DNA of 16,067 bases from the NCBI GenBank assembly GCA_937900045.1, contig CALCEB010000242.1:1-16067 (forward strand), written 5' to 3'. The DNA comes from an uncultured Acidobacteriota bacterium. GTDB taxonomy: Bacteria > Acidobacteriota > Terriglobia > UBA7540. Below the pieces are notes generated by a model, which was not told the origin of the DNA, searched no databases, and was given only the letters and a program-made list of their open reading frames with translations. How positions within the stretch are numbered: position 1 is the stretch's first letter; each line of letters starts with the position of its first letter. Below are positions 1 through 8,500 of the stretch, piece after piece. The translations under genes were made by a program, and so were the position numbers.

Positions 1-49
1 GCTCAGCAGGGCAAATCAAATACGTTAGTGTATTTAAGAAATATGGTAC

Positions 50-457
50 TTAGTCTTCGAGAAAGGCTTGGCGCATATCAGCCAGCTTGCGCCGGTCTTG
101 CGCCCGCGAAGTGTCTACCTCAACTTCCGGCAATCCGAATTTGGCGCGGTCCAGGAGGATTCGGGTGGGCTGTAATGAAGAAAACAGGACGGGTTCCCTG
201 GATTGACGGTCGTGTTGTACGCATCGTCCCGACCCATCCGGTGATGCCGGAAAAACACACCCCTTTTCACAACACCTCGGCGCGAAGGACTCTTCGCGGC
301 GAAGCGTCGGCTGGACGGACGTCGTTGGTGGCCAGAGCTTTGGCCAAGCTGCTGGCTCAACAGTTGGAATCGTCAAGGGATTAGATGAAGCCGGAAGCGC
401 CGCCTCTGGCATTGGATTGCGGTTCGGGTATGAAGTCAAAGCTTGTGGTGATCCCAT
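50..457 (-). CDS. Small hypothetical protein with a Cys/His (putative zinc-binding) motif
   Basis: The reading frame gives 135 residues. I chose the inner ATG at 457 because AGGAGA (465-470) lies 7 nt upstream; an in-frame start 7 codons earlier has no such site. The first 55 residues are Pro/Ala/Thr-rich and probably disordered. Residues 63-82 then carry C-x3-C-x11-C-x2-H (C63, C67, C79, H82), which could bind a metal. The last 50 residues are charged and look folded, with the segment LLDRAKFGLPE and an Arg/Lys-rich end. No signal peptide or membrane segment is visible. It resembles short uncharacterised proteins I associate with Acidobacteria, but I cannot name a family. Codon use, the clear ribosome binding site and the conserved-looking C-terminus argue for a real gene; the plus-strand ORF over the same bases looks like a shadow. 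Function unknown. Confidence 0.6.
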   Translation of the reverse strand: MGSPQALTSYPNRNPMPEAALPASSNPLTIPTVEPAAWPKLWPPTTSVQPTLRREESFAPRCCEKGCVFPASPDGSGRCVQHDRQSREPVLFSSLQPTRILLDRAKFGLPEVEVDTSRAQDRRKLADMRQAFLED

Positions 458-894
458 GATGTGTTCTCCTCTCAGCACAGTTTATTGGAATTTGAATTCC
501 TTTTCGTGAATTACAAAGCAGTCACGAACTGCGCGAGGGGGGTCTGAGGCGCCATTATGGCGCGAGTTTTGGATAAGCATGCCCACTTGGAACGCGGAAA
601 GGCACACCACGGAGCGATTCAACCGGCGAAATGGAAACACCTGCCTGTGAAATCTGAGGATCTGAATTAAAATGCCATGCAAGCGATACGGGTAGACAAA
701 GGCCAATGTGGCATGCCAGTCCCAGCCCAGACCGAGACAAGAGGCGCAATTGGATCGGGCAAATCTCAGGAAGGTCTCCGGCCTCCCGATTGGAAACAGC
801 CCCCAAGGCCATTTCCATTTTCTCCCGCACGGCATTTCCGGTAACCGCCGGCGCCAGCATCCCCATCAAAAAAACTTGAAAAGGCATTGACATG

Positions 895-925
895 ATATTA
901 CTATGTAGTAAATAAGTGTAAGCAA
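895..925 (-). promoter_or_regulatory. Promoter-like site with BlaI/MecI-type dyad (second copy)
   Basis: The dyad TTACTATGTAGTAA (898-911) is a near-perfect palindrome. Read on the minus strand it ends in TAATAT (895-900), a good -10 hexamer, with a weak -35 TTGCTT (920-925) 19 nt away. The arrangement copies the stronger site at 1083-1112. A start point 7-8 nt after the -10 falls at about 887, exactly on an ATG that opens a frame running to 555, so a leaderless transcript is possible. That downstream frame is not recognisable. Such dyads are typical of BlaI/MecI penicillinase-repressor-family operators; a PadR-type regulator is an alternative. Confidence 0.35.
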
Positions 926-1082
926 AAAACCCATGCGGCCGAGTTTCCCCACCACACATGCCTCCATCAGAGTCCGCAAATTTTGCAGACCAATTTCCAA
1001 GCTTCTGAATCCTGACTCTTTGCAACTGGAGGAAGGCGAGGACATGGGATGTCCCGGCTCGCGCCTCTGTTGTTGAATAAGT

Positions 1083-1112
1083 ATATTACTACATGGTAAC
1101 TAACTTTGTCAA
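1083..1112 (-). promoter_or_regulatory. Sigma-70-like promoter overlapping a BlaI/MecI-type dyad operator
   Basis: On the minus strand a perfect -35 TTGACA (1107-1112) is followed after 18 nt by -10 TAATAT (1083-1088). The spacer and -10 are overlapped by the dyad TTACTACATGGTAA (1086-1099, plus-strand reading), so a bound repressor would block RNA polymerase. The half-sites TTAC and GTAA match the dyad at 898-911 in 12 of 14 positions. Repression by a BlaI/MecI/CopY-type winged-helix regulator is inferred from the dyad only; no regulator gene is in the window. Confidence 0.5.
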
Positions 1113-1649
1113 GTCCAAAATGACGTGGAAGGCGAGTTCCTGCTAAATAATGCCGCCGGAACTCCGATTCGCCGGATTTGGGCAAAGCTTTGGATTAAGC
1201 AAAGAGGGCCTTGCAGGGGTTTCAACACCACCAAAGCATCCATCCCGCAATGGGAGCCCAGTCGCAATTTCTCAGAAAGGCCCCTACGAGCGGATTTGCG
1301 GAGGATTTGTCCTCCGGGTCCTAAAAAAAAGAAAGATCTGAACTCGCTAAACTTGAATGTATGTAAAAGGTCTAGAATCAGTTCTTCCGGAAAGACCCCG
1401 AAAGTGATCGTTGAGCTTTTTTGCCATCGGGATCGACAGGGGGAAAGAAGAAAATGACTTGCTCCGGAAGGCGATTTCAAGGCTTGGACCGCCACTGAGG
1501 AAAACGAAGAGCAGGTTTGCACTCTTGAGGAAACTGGCAACCCTCTCCAAAAGGAAATACTCCCCCTGCAGACCTCCAGGGGCTATCGAGCCCACCTGGG
1601 AGTCGATCCTTTCGTTTAGGGACCCCGATAAGACCTTGGCTTTCAGCCT

Positions 1650-1850
1650 TTACGGCTGGCGAAGGCGAATTGCTTGCACAGAAACGATGATTGGAGGTGA
1701 TTCTCCGTCGGTTTCCCGAAGCAGAGTCCTCATATATCCAACCATCTGTCCAAGGATTTGTTCCGCTTGATCGTGTTGTCGCATTTTTAACAACAGATCA
1801 AACGCCCTCCGGAAATTCCAATCGATTGAAGCGCCTTCGCCACTCATCAC
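1650..1850 (-). CDS. Small hypothetical protein with strong ribosome binding site
   Basis: This 66-codon frame begins GTG-ATG (1850 or 1847) and is preceded by AAGGAGGGG, one of the best Shine-Dalgarno matches in the window, at a normal distance. The product of about 65 residues is mostly predicted helix: residues near 10-45 (around WNFRRAFDLLLKMRQ and QAEQILGQMVGYMRTLL) form an amphipathic, TPR-like or dimerising helical pair, followed by a short basic tail. Amino acid composition is protein-like, unlike neighbouring frames. It has no signal peptide and no recognised family, and it stands alone between gene-poor stretches. It could be a fragment of a longer lost gene that kept its start. Confidence 0.4.
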   Translation of the reverse strand: MMSGEGASIDWNFRRAFDLLLKMRQHDQAEQILGQMVGYMRTLLRETDGESPPIIVSVQAIRLRQP

Positions 1851-2256
1851 GGACTTACCCCTCCTTGACTGGTAACGCCATCATTCCGGCGCCGCTCGAT
1901 TGATCCTTCCAGAGGACAATCTCTATGAAAAACTCGCCCCTCAGTCTGGATCAACCTTCTTCTCTAATCCACAACTAGCCATTAACTTCAAACGTATTTA
2001 TATATATCAGTAGATAATGTAATAGTAAATATCCCACAAAACAGGCCGTTTAGTGACGCATTTGTGGAGCATCTGGTGTGATCTGGAGATGTTTCAGGCT
2101 GTTGATCTACAAGCCTGGAGAGCTGCCCACAGGCAAACCCTTGCGACACGTTGTGCTGAACAGGTTCCCCCAAACAGGGGATTCCGGGCTTAGGCTTGCG
2201 TTTGTTCGCTTCACTTTTGTTAAGACAGCATAGAAGCTATCTCCTTCAGCGACCTG
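1851..2256. other. Intergenic stretch downstream of hemE
   Basis: No supported gene. Bases 1990-2035 are AT-rich. A TTG-started frame on the minus strand (1988-2173) has no ribosome binding site and an unconvincing translation. Just after hemE, on the minus strand, AAGGAGAT (2239-2246) precedes ATG-CTG-TCT-TAA (2220-2231), a three-codon ORF with a strong ribosome binding site. A C-rich/G-rich hairpin near 2164-2179 has no T-tract. Confidence 0.5.
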
Positions 2257-3375
2257 TCATACGTGCCGGCGCGAACTTTGCTCGTGGACCATCTTCACAA
2301 GATCGATGACGTTCTCGACCGGTGTATCCGGCAGAATGCCATGTCCCAGATTAAAAATGTGTCCCGGCCGGCTTGCTGCCTGGTCCAAGACCCTTTGTAC
2401 CCGGCGGCTGATGAATTCAGGGCTACCATACAGGACCACAGGGTCAAGATTACCTTGCACCCCTACTTTTTTGCCAAGCCTGGACCATGCCTGATCCAGC
2501 TCGACATGAGCGTCTAAGCCGATTACATCCCCACCTGCTTTTTGCATCAATTCCAGTAGCATCGCAGTCCCCACCCCGAAATGGATCACCGGGACATCCT
2601 TACGGATTCTCCGGATCATTTCCCTTGTAAAAGGAAGAACAAACTCTTTGTAATCAACGGGTGCAAGACAACCCACCCAAGTATCAAAAATTTGGACCGC
2701 TTGCACCCCGGCATCGATCTGAGCGTTCACATAGAGCGCAAGGTTTCGCGCCAGGTGATTCATGAGGACGCGCCAAGCTCCAGGATCACGGTACATCAAG
2801 GTCTTGGTATGTCTAAAGTTCCTCGATGCTCCACCTTCTGCCAGGTAGGAGGCAAGGGTAAAAGGCGCGCCAGCAAAACCAATCAGCGGGAGCCCAGGGT
2901 CTAACTCCTTTCTCGTCAAGCGGATTGCCTTAAGCAGGTAGCCGAGCGAATCCGAGGGTGCGACTTCCTTGAGCCGGTCAATGTCCGCTCCCCGGCGCAA
3001 GGGTGGCCAGATCACCGGGCCTTCACCCTTCTCATAAGCCAGTTCAAATCCTAGCGGCTCGGCAATCAGCAATAAATCGGCGAAGATAATCGCCGCGTCC
3101 GCTCCGATGCTCTTCGTGGCTGAAATGGTGACCTCCGCGACCAGCTCTGGATTCTTGCAGAGGTCAAGAAATGGTACCCGGGCTCGAAGTTCCCGATATT
3201 CCTTCTGGTATCGGCCGGCCTGCCGCATCAGCCATACGGGGGTTGCGTCCACCGCTTCTCGGCGGCAAGCTTTCATGAAACGCGAATCAAGGTACGGCGC
3301 GCGGGCAGTTACCTCCGGTCCGGCCGCAGCGAGCGGGCTGGCGAGGGTATTTTCGGATTGGAGATGATTTGGCAT
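2257..3375 (-). CDS. hemE: Uroporphyrinogen decarboxylase
   Basis: The 372-residue product converts uroporphyrinogen III to coproporphyrinogen III by removing four acetate carboxyl groups, a cytoplasmic, cofactor-free step of heme synthesis. Family signatures are intact: PVWLMRQAGRY (46-56) with the substrate-binding Arg, the catalytic-type Asp in IIFADLL (D100), GFAGAPFTLASY (166-177) with the conserved Tyr, and GHGILPDTP (344-352) with the conserved His. The usual family length is about 340-355; the first 30 residues are an unconserved, flexible extension. The ATG at 3375 lacks a clear ribosome binding site, so a start nearer M34 cannot be excluded, but that would trim the first conserved helix. 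No other heme gene is adjacent, so it seems to stand alone here. It is divergent from the TPR gene across about 235 bases. Confidence 0.97.
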   Translation of the reverse strand: MPNHLQSENTLASPLAAAGPEVTARAPYLDSRFMKACRREAVDATPVWLMRQAGRYQKEYRELRARVPFLDLCKNPELVAEVTISATKSIGADAAIIFADLLLIAEPLGFELAYEKGEGPVIWPPLRRGADIDRLKEVAPSDSLGYLLKAIRLTRKELDPGLPLIGFAGAPFTLASYLAEGGASRNFRHTKTLMYRDPGAWRVLMNHLARNLALYVNAQIDAGVQAVQIFDTWVGCLAPVDYKEFVLPFTREMIRRIRKDVPVIHFGVGTAMLLELMQKAGGDVIGLDAHVELDQAWSRLGKKVGVQGNLDPVVLYGSPEFISRRVQRVLDQAASRPGHIFNLGHGILPDTPVENVIDLVKMVHEQSSRRHV

Positions 3376-3610
3376 AAGAAATTCAGGATCGCTAGTACGT
3401 GGCCCACCTTAGTTCCATGCGAGTTTGCCGCCCAACTGATCGTTTAGACATTTTGAGGTGTTCCCTTCCAGAGTACGCAAAATTCGGAATCCCCGCAAAC
3501 CCCGAATTCCCAGGGGGACGGCGCTCGGGGTAACCCGGTCCGGGAAGTCGCTGCGGCGGCCTCGCAACCCCACATTGCTTTTTGCTGGCAGGCATGATAT
3601 TCGGGAAACT

Positions 3611-5416
3611 ATGGAAAAATCAGGGCGGGTAGTTCTAGCTTCGCTATTCCTATTTTTTTGCCCTCTCATCGCTCCATATTCCGGACCATCTCCACTCAAT
3701 GCCGGCCAGGCGAAAACTCCCCCTGCTAAAGGCGCTTCCAAGCGGTCGCCGGATTCCTCACTGGATTTTCTGGGAACATATTCAGCGCCAAACGCCGTGC
3801 TTGCGACGGAGACCGGCCACACCAGCGCCCATCCTCCTTCGCCCACCGCCGCCCAGCGCCTTCAACAGATCGAATCCACCTCCGCCATTCTGCCGCCTTG
3901 GCCGGAAGACTTGGTCTGGCCCGCGCGGGCCCTTGAAGCAAGTTGCAGCGGAAAAGGAAAGCCGAATGCCTCGGGTGGAAACTCCCTGGCTAGCCGGCAA
4001 CGGCCGGTCCTTGCAAGCGCCGTGGCTCAGCAGCACACCCATTTGCCGCCCCTTATTTTTAAAGCGGATCGCGATATCCGGCTTCGCCGTTTTGCAGATG
4101 TGCGCCCGCAATACGAAGAATTCCTTCGCCTTCATCCAAGCTGCGAACCCGCTCACTGGAACCTGGCCGTGGTCGAGGCCTACCGGAACGATCCTCGATC
4201 GCGCAATGACATCCGGCGATGGCTCTCCGCATCGCCATCCCTGCAGAATGGCAAGTTGCTTGCCAGCTTGCTGAATATTCGTGCTGGCAATCCTACTTTG
4301 GCCTGGCGTGAAATTTCCCAAGCATCGAAATCCAATTCCGGTTCCCGAATCCAACCGCCAAAAGCCCACTCGCGGCGGACCCTGATCTGGGCACGAGCGG
4401 TGGCGGAACAGTTCATGGGAAACTTACAGCAAGCGCGAGCCGGCTTGCTGCAATTGCTTCCAGCGAACCTGAATTTACCCGAAGTTTGGTATGCGCTAGG
4501 CAGCAACGCGTTGGCTGATGCCCGAACGGCTTCGCGCAGCCTGGATGAAATAGCTCCCCATAGCGGCTGGAACCGCAAGCTGGAATCAGAGGCGCTCGCC
4601 GGCCGTTACCCCGAGCTCGCCCGGGAAATTTGGCCACGTAATATTCCTTCCCCGGCATCGGGCAAGACGAAACCTGCTACTGCCGCTGCCGCCACGGACC
4701 CCAGATTCGTGGCAAAACTTGCTCCAGACCAGGCGTTGGTCCAGGCGCGTTCCATCGCTGCCAGCCTTGACTCTCTCGAAAGCGAGGCCGTCAGCCCGCA
4801 GGCTCTTTATGCGCGGGCCCGAAAATCTCTCGAACTGGCCGAGCTCTCATTTGACCAATCGGCTCGCTCCTCCGATTTCGAAGCCCAAATGGATGCCCTG
4901 CGGGCCCTTGCGGCCGAGCAGGAAGACGACGAAAAACAGGCAATGGCCATTTATCAGAAAGGTCTGAAGCGGCGCCCTGATAGCGCCGTCCTGCACGCCG
5001 GGCTGGGCGAGCTCTACCGGCATCGCTTGGAGCTTCCCCAGGCGCGCCAAGAGCTTGAAGAAGCCTGGCGGCTAGACCCGGGTGACCCGTTGGCGGCCTA
5101 TGAACTCGGCGACGTTTACGAGCGGCTGGCCGAGCCTAAGCGGGCTCTTCCCCCACTGAATCAAGCCCTGAAGCTTGATCCCGGCCTACTTCTGGCGCGC
5201 TGGAGCCGCGCCAAAGCTTACCTTGCCCTCGGTAATCTCCATCGCGCCGAAATGGATTTCAAGACTGCGGCGCCCGCAGACCCGAGCGGCGAAGTGGAAT
5301 GGCAACTTTCGAGGATCTACACGCGATTGGGACAGCCGGAGCTCGCCCGCGAGGCCGCGCAAAGGGCTGAGGCCTTGCGGAAGAAGCAAGCCCACCCGCA
5401 AGGGAGGCGCAATTAG
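3611..5416 (+). CDS. Secreted tetratricopeptide-repeat protein
   Basis: I start the gene at ATG 3611 (601 residues) because the first residues then form a signal peptide: MEKSGR followed by a hydrophobic run VVLASLFLFFCPLIAPYS, with cleavage likely near residue 31. The open frame extends 51 codons upstream to 3458, but that part is Arg/Pro-rich and looks non-coding. Residues about 30-150 are Pro/Ala/Ser-rich linker. Residues 432-601 contain about four to five TPR units of about 34 residues (for example LHAGLGELYRHRLELPQARQ and AAYELGDVYERLAEPKRA); a weaker helical repeat region lies at about 150-350. TPRs bind proteins or peptides, so a scaffold role in the periplasm or outer envelope is inferred. 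It is followed in the same direction, after 122 bases, by the CRTAC1-family gene, which also ends in TPRs. A weak TTGCTT/TATTCG pair just upstream could be the promoter. The substrate and partner are unknown. Confidence 0.8.
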   Translation: MEKSGRVVLASLFLFFCPLIAPYSGPSPLNAGQAKTPPAKGASKRSPDSSLDFLGTYSAPNAVLATETGHTSAHPPSPTAAQRLQQIESTSAILPPWPEDLVWPARALEASCSGKGKPNASGGNSLASRQRPVLASAVAQQHTHLPPLIFKADRDIRLRRFADVRPQYEEFLRLHPSCEPAHWNLAVVEAYRNDPRSRNDIRRWLSASPSLQNGKLLASLLNIRAGNPTLAWREISQASKSNSGSRIQPPKAHSRRTLIWARAVAEQFMGNLQQARAGLLQLLPANLNLPEVWYALGSNALADARTASRSLDEIAPHSGWNRKLESEALAGRYPELAREIWPRNIPSPASGKTKPATAAAATDPRFVAKLAPDQALVQARSIAASLDSLESEAVSPQALYARARKSLELAELSFDQSARSSDFEAQMDALRALAAEQEDDEKQAMAIYQKGLKRRPDSAVLHAGLGELYRHRLELPQARQELEEAWRLDPGDPLAAYELGDVYERLAEPKRALPPLNQALKLDPGLLLARWSRAKAYLALGNLHRAEMDFKTAAPADPSGEVEWQLSRIYTRLGQPELAREAAQRAEALRKKQAHPQGRRN

Positions 5417-5461
5417 CGCCTTGAACCGTTATGCCCCTTGTAACGGGAATAGTCTTGTCCC

Positions 5462-5523
5462 TGTAGGAATGGGCCTTGTGCCCTCCCACGGACGACCAGT
5501 TGCCGGGGTGACTCGCCCCTACG
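5462..5523. repeat. GTAG-bounded palindromic element between the TPR and CRTAC1 genes
   Basis: The stretch begins TGTAGG (5462-5467) and ends CCCCTACG (5516-5523), so it has GTAG/CTAC inverted ends. Inside each end is a small hairpin: GGGC-CTTGT-GCCC (left) and GGGG/CCCC around 5504-5519 (right). A further hairpin, GGGA/TCCC, lies just before it at 5445-5461. It has the architecture of a paired REP element (BIME) but a different sequence from the GTAG repeats elsewhere in the window. It fills about half of the 122-bp gap between two genes in the same direction. Confidence 0.45.
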
Positions 5524-5538
5524 TGCCATAACCTACTC

Positions 5539-8500
5539 TTGAACTATAAAAACTCTTTCCGCCTCGAATTCAGTTTGAATAAGCTTCTCAGCCGGCGGGA
5601 TTTCTTCATCACCGGCGCGGGAATGCTTAGTGCAGGGTGCATACTTCGCCCCAGAGGATTCTTTCCTACCCCCTTGCCACTGTCCGCCGCTGCTCCCGCA
5701 AGCCCGGTCCCTACGAATTCTGCAAATAGCGTTGCTCATCAGACCAAGCCTTGGTCGCCTCTCGGAGAGGTTCTTGAACGATTCCGCAGCGGCGAACATC
5801 GCTTTTCGAGCGAGCGGAATTTAGCGAGGCTTTCTCCTGGCATTGAGGCGTTGCGCGCCTGCTTCTTGTCCGGCGGCAAAGATGCCGGAGCTTTGCTCGC
5901 CCAAGACTTTCAAGGGGCGAGCTTTCAGCTCGCCCATGAAGCGGTTCTGCGGCAGGATGAGCTGTTCGATATCAGAAAGGTATCTTCTGACGCGGCTTCA
6001 GAAAAGGTCTTGAATATTGCAAGCCTCGATACGCAGGAAGAGGCCATCCGCCAACAAGGTCCCGTACTAAGCCGGAATGAATTCTTGAGCCAATTGGCCG
6101 CTTTACTTGGCTCATTCTCTAACATCGCCTCGGTTGAACTTCAATGTACCGCCATCGAGGAAGATTCGCGTAAATCCGGGTTGGTGCGCGCCAAGGTCAT
6201 TTTTCACATCGCGGGAGGGGCCGCGATTGCCAGATCGTCACCGGCCGATTCTCTCTCTCCACTTCCGAACCGTGAAATCTCGGGCGAATGGCTGATCGGT
6301 TGGATTGAGCCTGAAGAAGGAAAGTCCAGCAGCTCTCCAACCGCCGCGGCGCCAGCGAAAATTGCCGGATGGTGGCCGCTCCAAATGTCCACGGTAAAAG
6401 CCAACCGAAATCCCTTTACGGATGTCACCGCACCAGCGTTCGGCCAGGACGCCAGTTTCAAATCCCATCTCTTGCGCGATACCAACTACTGGCGGGCGGT
6501 TCTCGATTCCGCCAGTGGCATCGACATTTTTGGCAACTGTGGCGTAAGCGTGGCTGATGTGGACGGCGACGGAAAGGACGAAATTTACCTGTGCCAGCCC
6601 CAAGGTTTGCCCAACCGACTCTACCGGCAGAAACAGCCTGGCGTGTTTGAGGAGTTCGCCGCTGAAGCCGGAATCGACCTGCTGGATTCCAGTTCGATGG
6701 CGCTATTTGCCGACGTCCTCAATCGGGGGCGCCAGGACTTGATCGTGATTACAGAATCCGCCCCATTGTTGTTCTTGAATAACGGCCGGGCCCGCTTCAC
6801 GCTGGCGCGGGAGGCGTTTCCACCTTCGCCGGGAGCGACATCGCTCACCGGCGCAGCGATGGCTGACTATGACCGGGACGGCTATCTCGACCTTTATGTT
6901 TGCGCTTACGGCTACTTCCAGGGGCAAGGCGGGAATCCACTGCCTAGCCCTTATTACGATGCGCAGAACGGGCCACCGAATTATCTTTACCGCAACCGGG
7001 GTGATGGAACGTTCGCTGATGTGACCGAGGCGAGCGGCCTTCATCACGGTAACAACCGCTTCAGCTTTGCGTGCGCCTGGGTTGATTTTGCAGATGATGG
7101 CTGGCCGGGCCTTTGCGTCGTCAACGACTTTGGCCGTAACAATTTCTATCAGAACCAGCGCAATGGCAAGTTTGAGGAAGTGGACGATGGCATTCCGGGC
7201 TACGGCTCCGGCATGAGCGTCTGCGCCGCCGACCTTGCGGGCACGGGACAACAGGACTTGTATGTGGGGAATATGTGGACGCCGGCCGGAGTGCGCGTCA
7301 CCAGAGATCCGGAATTTGCCAGGCTCTTTGACGATGTTACGCGGCCCTCCATCCAGCAATTCGCCATGGGAAATGCGCTTTACTCTGTAGCGGCGGTCTA
7401 TGACCGCCGTGCCGCAGAATCGGACCCACCTGTAGCGGCGGCCTATGACCGCCGTAATGCTAATCCCCAGTCGGCGCCCCCGCCACACATGGTAGACTCC
7501 AAGCGCCGCCACACTGGCAAGGCCAGCGAAGCTCCTACCCATCTTGAGCCTGTTCCGGACGCGGCCGGCGCCCGCCGGGGCCGTTGGGCATGGTGCTCAG
7601 ATAGCTTCGACCTTGAAAATGACGGTCGCGGCGATCTCTACGTCGCCAACGGCTTCCTCACTGCGCCAGAGCCGGGTTTAGCCCCCGTCGATGTGTTTTT
7701 GTGGGAAGAGGTCGTGGCATCCTCGCCCCATTCGGGCATCGTCAGCAGTCCGTATCGGGCCGCCTGGACGGCCATCTTCCAGCTTGCGCACGCAGGCCAC
7801 TCCTGGAACGGAAATGAGCGGAACGTGCTTTTCTTGAACCTTGGGGACGGGCAGTTTGCCGATATTTCCGCCGTATCGGGAATCGACTTCCTGGATGATG
7901 GCCGGTCATTCGCTGTCTTCGACTTTGACGGCGATGGCGATGCGGACATCATTCTGCATAGCCGCAGCGGCCCGCAGCTTCGCCTGCTCCGCAATGACGC
8001 AGCCTCCCACAACCAATCGCTTTCCGTGCGCCTGACCGGGACCAAAGGCAATCGTGACGCTATCGGCGCCCGAGTAGAGGTCCGAACTCCATCCGGCCGC
8101 CAAGCTCGAGTGGTTACGTGCGGTTCTGGATTTCTGGCCCAACATAGCAAAGAACTGATCTTCGGCCTTGGAAAGCAGGCCGTTGCTTCCAGCGTTACCA
8201 TCCGATGGCCTTCGGGAACTGTGACCGAGCTTGAGAATCTGGAAGCAGGCTACCAGTATTCAATCACCGAGGGACGCACGGACCCCCGGCGCAAGAAGTT
8301 CACGAAAAATGCTGCTCCGCTTCTGTCAAGCCCTTTGCCGTTTCAGGCTGAGGCAATCCCCCAAGTTTTTTCAGCAGCGATGATCGATCCGTTCCCACTG
8401 CCGCCGCTTGAGGCCCTTCGTGGCCTCCCGGCGCCGGAAGCCGGCTCAAAGTTTGACCAAAATACCAAAATGCAGCGTGCGTTGCTTTGGCTGTGGAGTC

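Larger units (their letters stand above)
458..1649. other. Gene-poor stretch, no recognisable coding sequence
   Basis: Several open frames exist on both strands (for example 555-1025 minus, 1109-1540 minus, 1125-1457 plus), but their translations have the Ser/Arg/Pro-rich, low-complexity look of non-coding DNA and I recognise no domain. The only structured signals are the two minus-strand promoter/dyad sites listed separately at 895-925 and 1083-1112, and a 7-bp hairpin at 1299-1316 without a T-tract on its 3' side on either strand. The stretch may be the decayed remains of genes once driven by those promoters. Confidence 0.5.

Noticed and set aside
555..1025. 156-codon minus-strand ORF downstream of the dyad promoters
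   Set aside because: The TTG start has no ribosome binding site, and the translation shows no recognisable domain. I mention only the promoter sites and the possible leaderless ATG at 887.
1299..1316. Possible terminator hairpin
   Set aside because: The 7-bp stem CGGAGGA/TCCTCCG has an A-tract after it on the plus strand, which puts the T-run on the wrong side on the minus strand; no gene ends there.
1109..1770. Overlapping ORFs on both strands (1109-1540 minus, 1125-1457 plus, 1411-1770 plus)
   Set aside because: Biased, low-quality translations on both strands and no ribosome binding sites; likely random open frames.
3458..3610. Upstream extension of the TPR gene
   Set aside because: The 51 extra residues are Arg/Pro-rich, and starting at 3611 gives a proper signal peptide.
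6703..7542. 279-codon minus-strand ORF opposite the CRTAC1 gene
   Set aside because: It is a shadow of the plus-strand gene in GC-rich DNA; the translation is Arg/Val/Ile-rich without a domain, and the plus strand encodes clear FG-GAP motifs.
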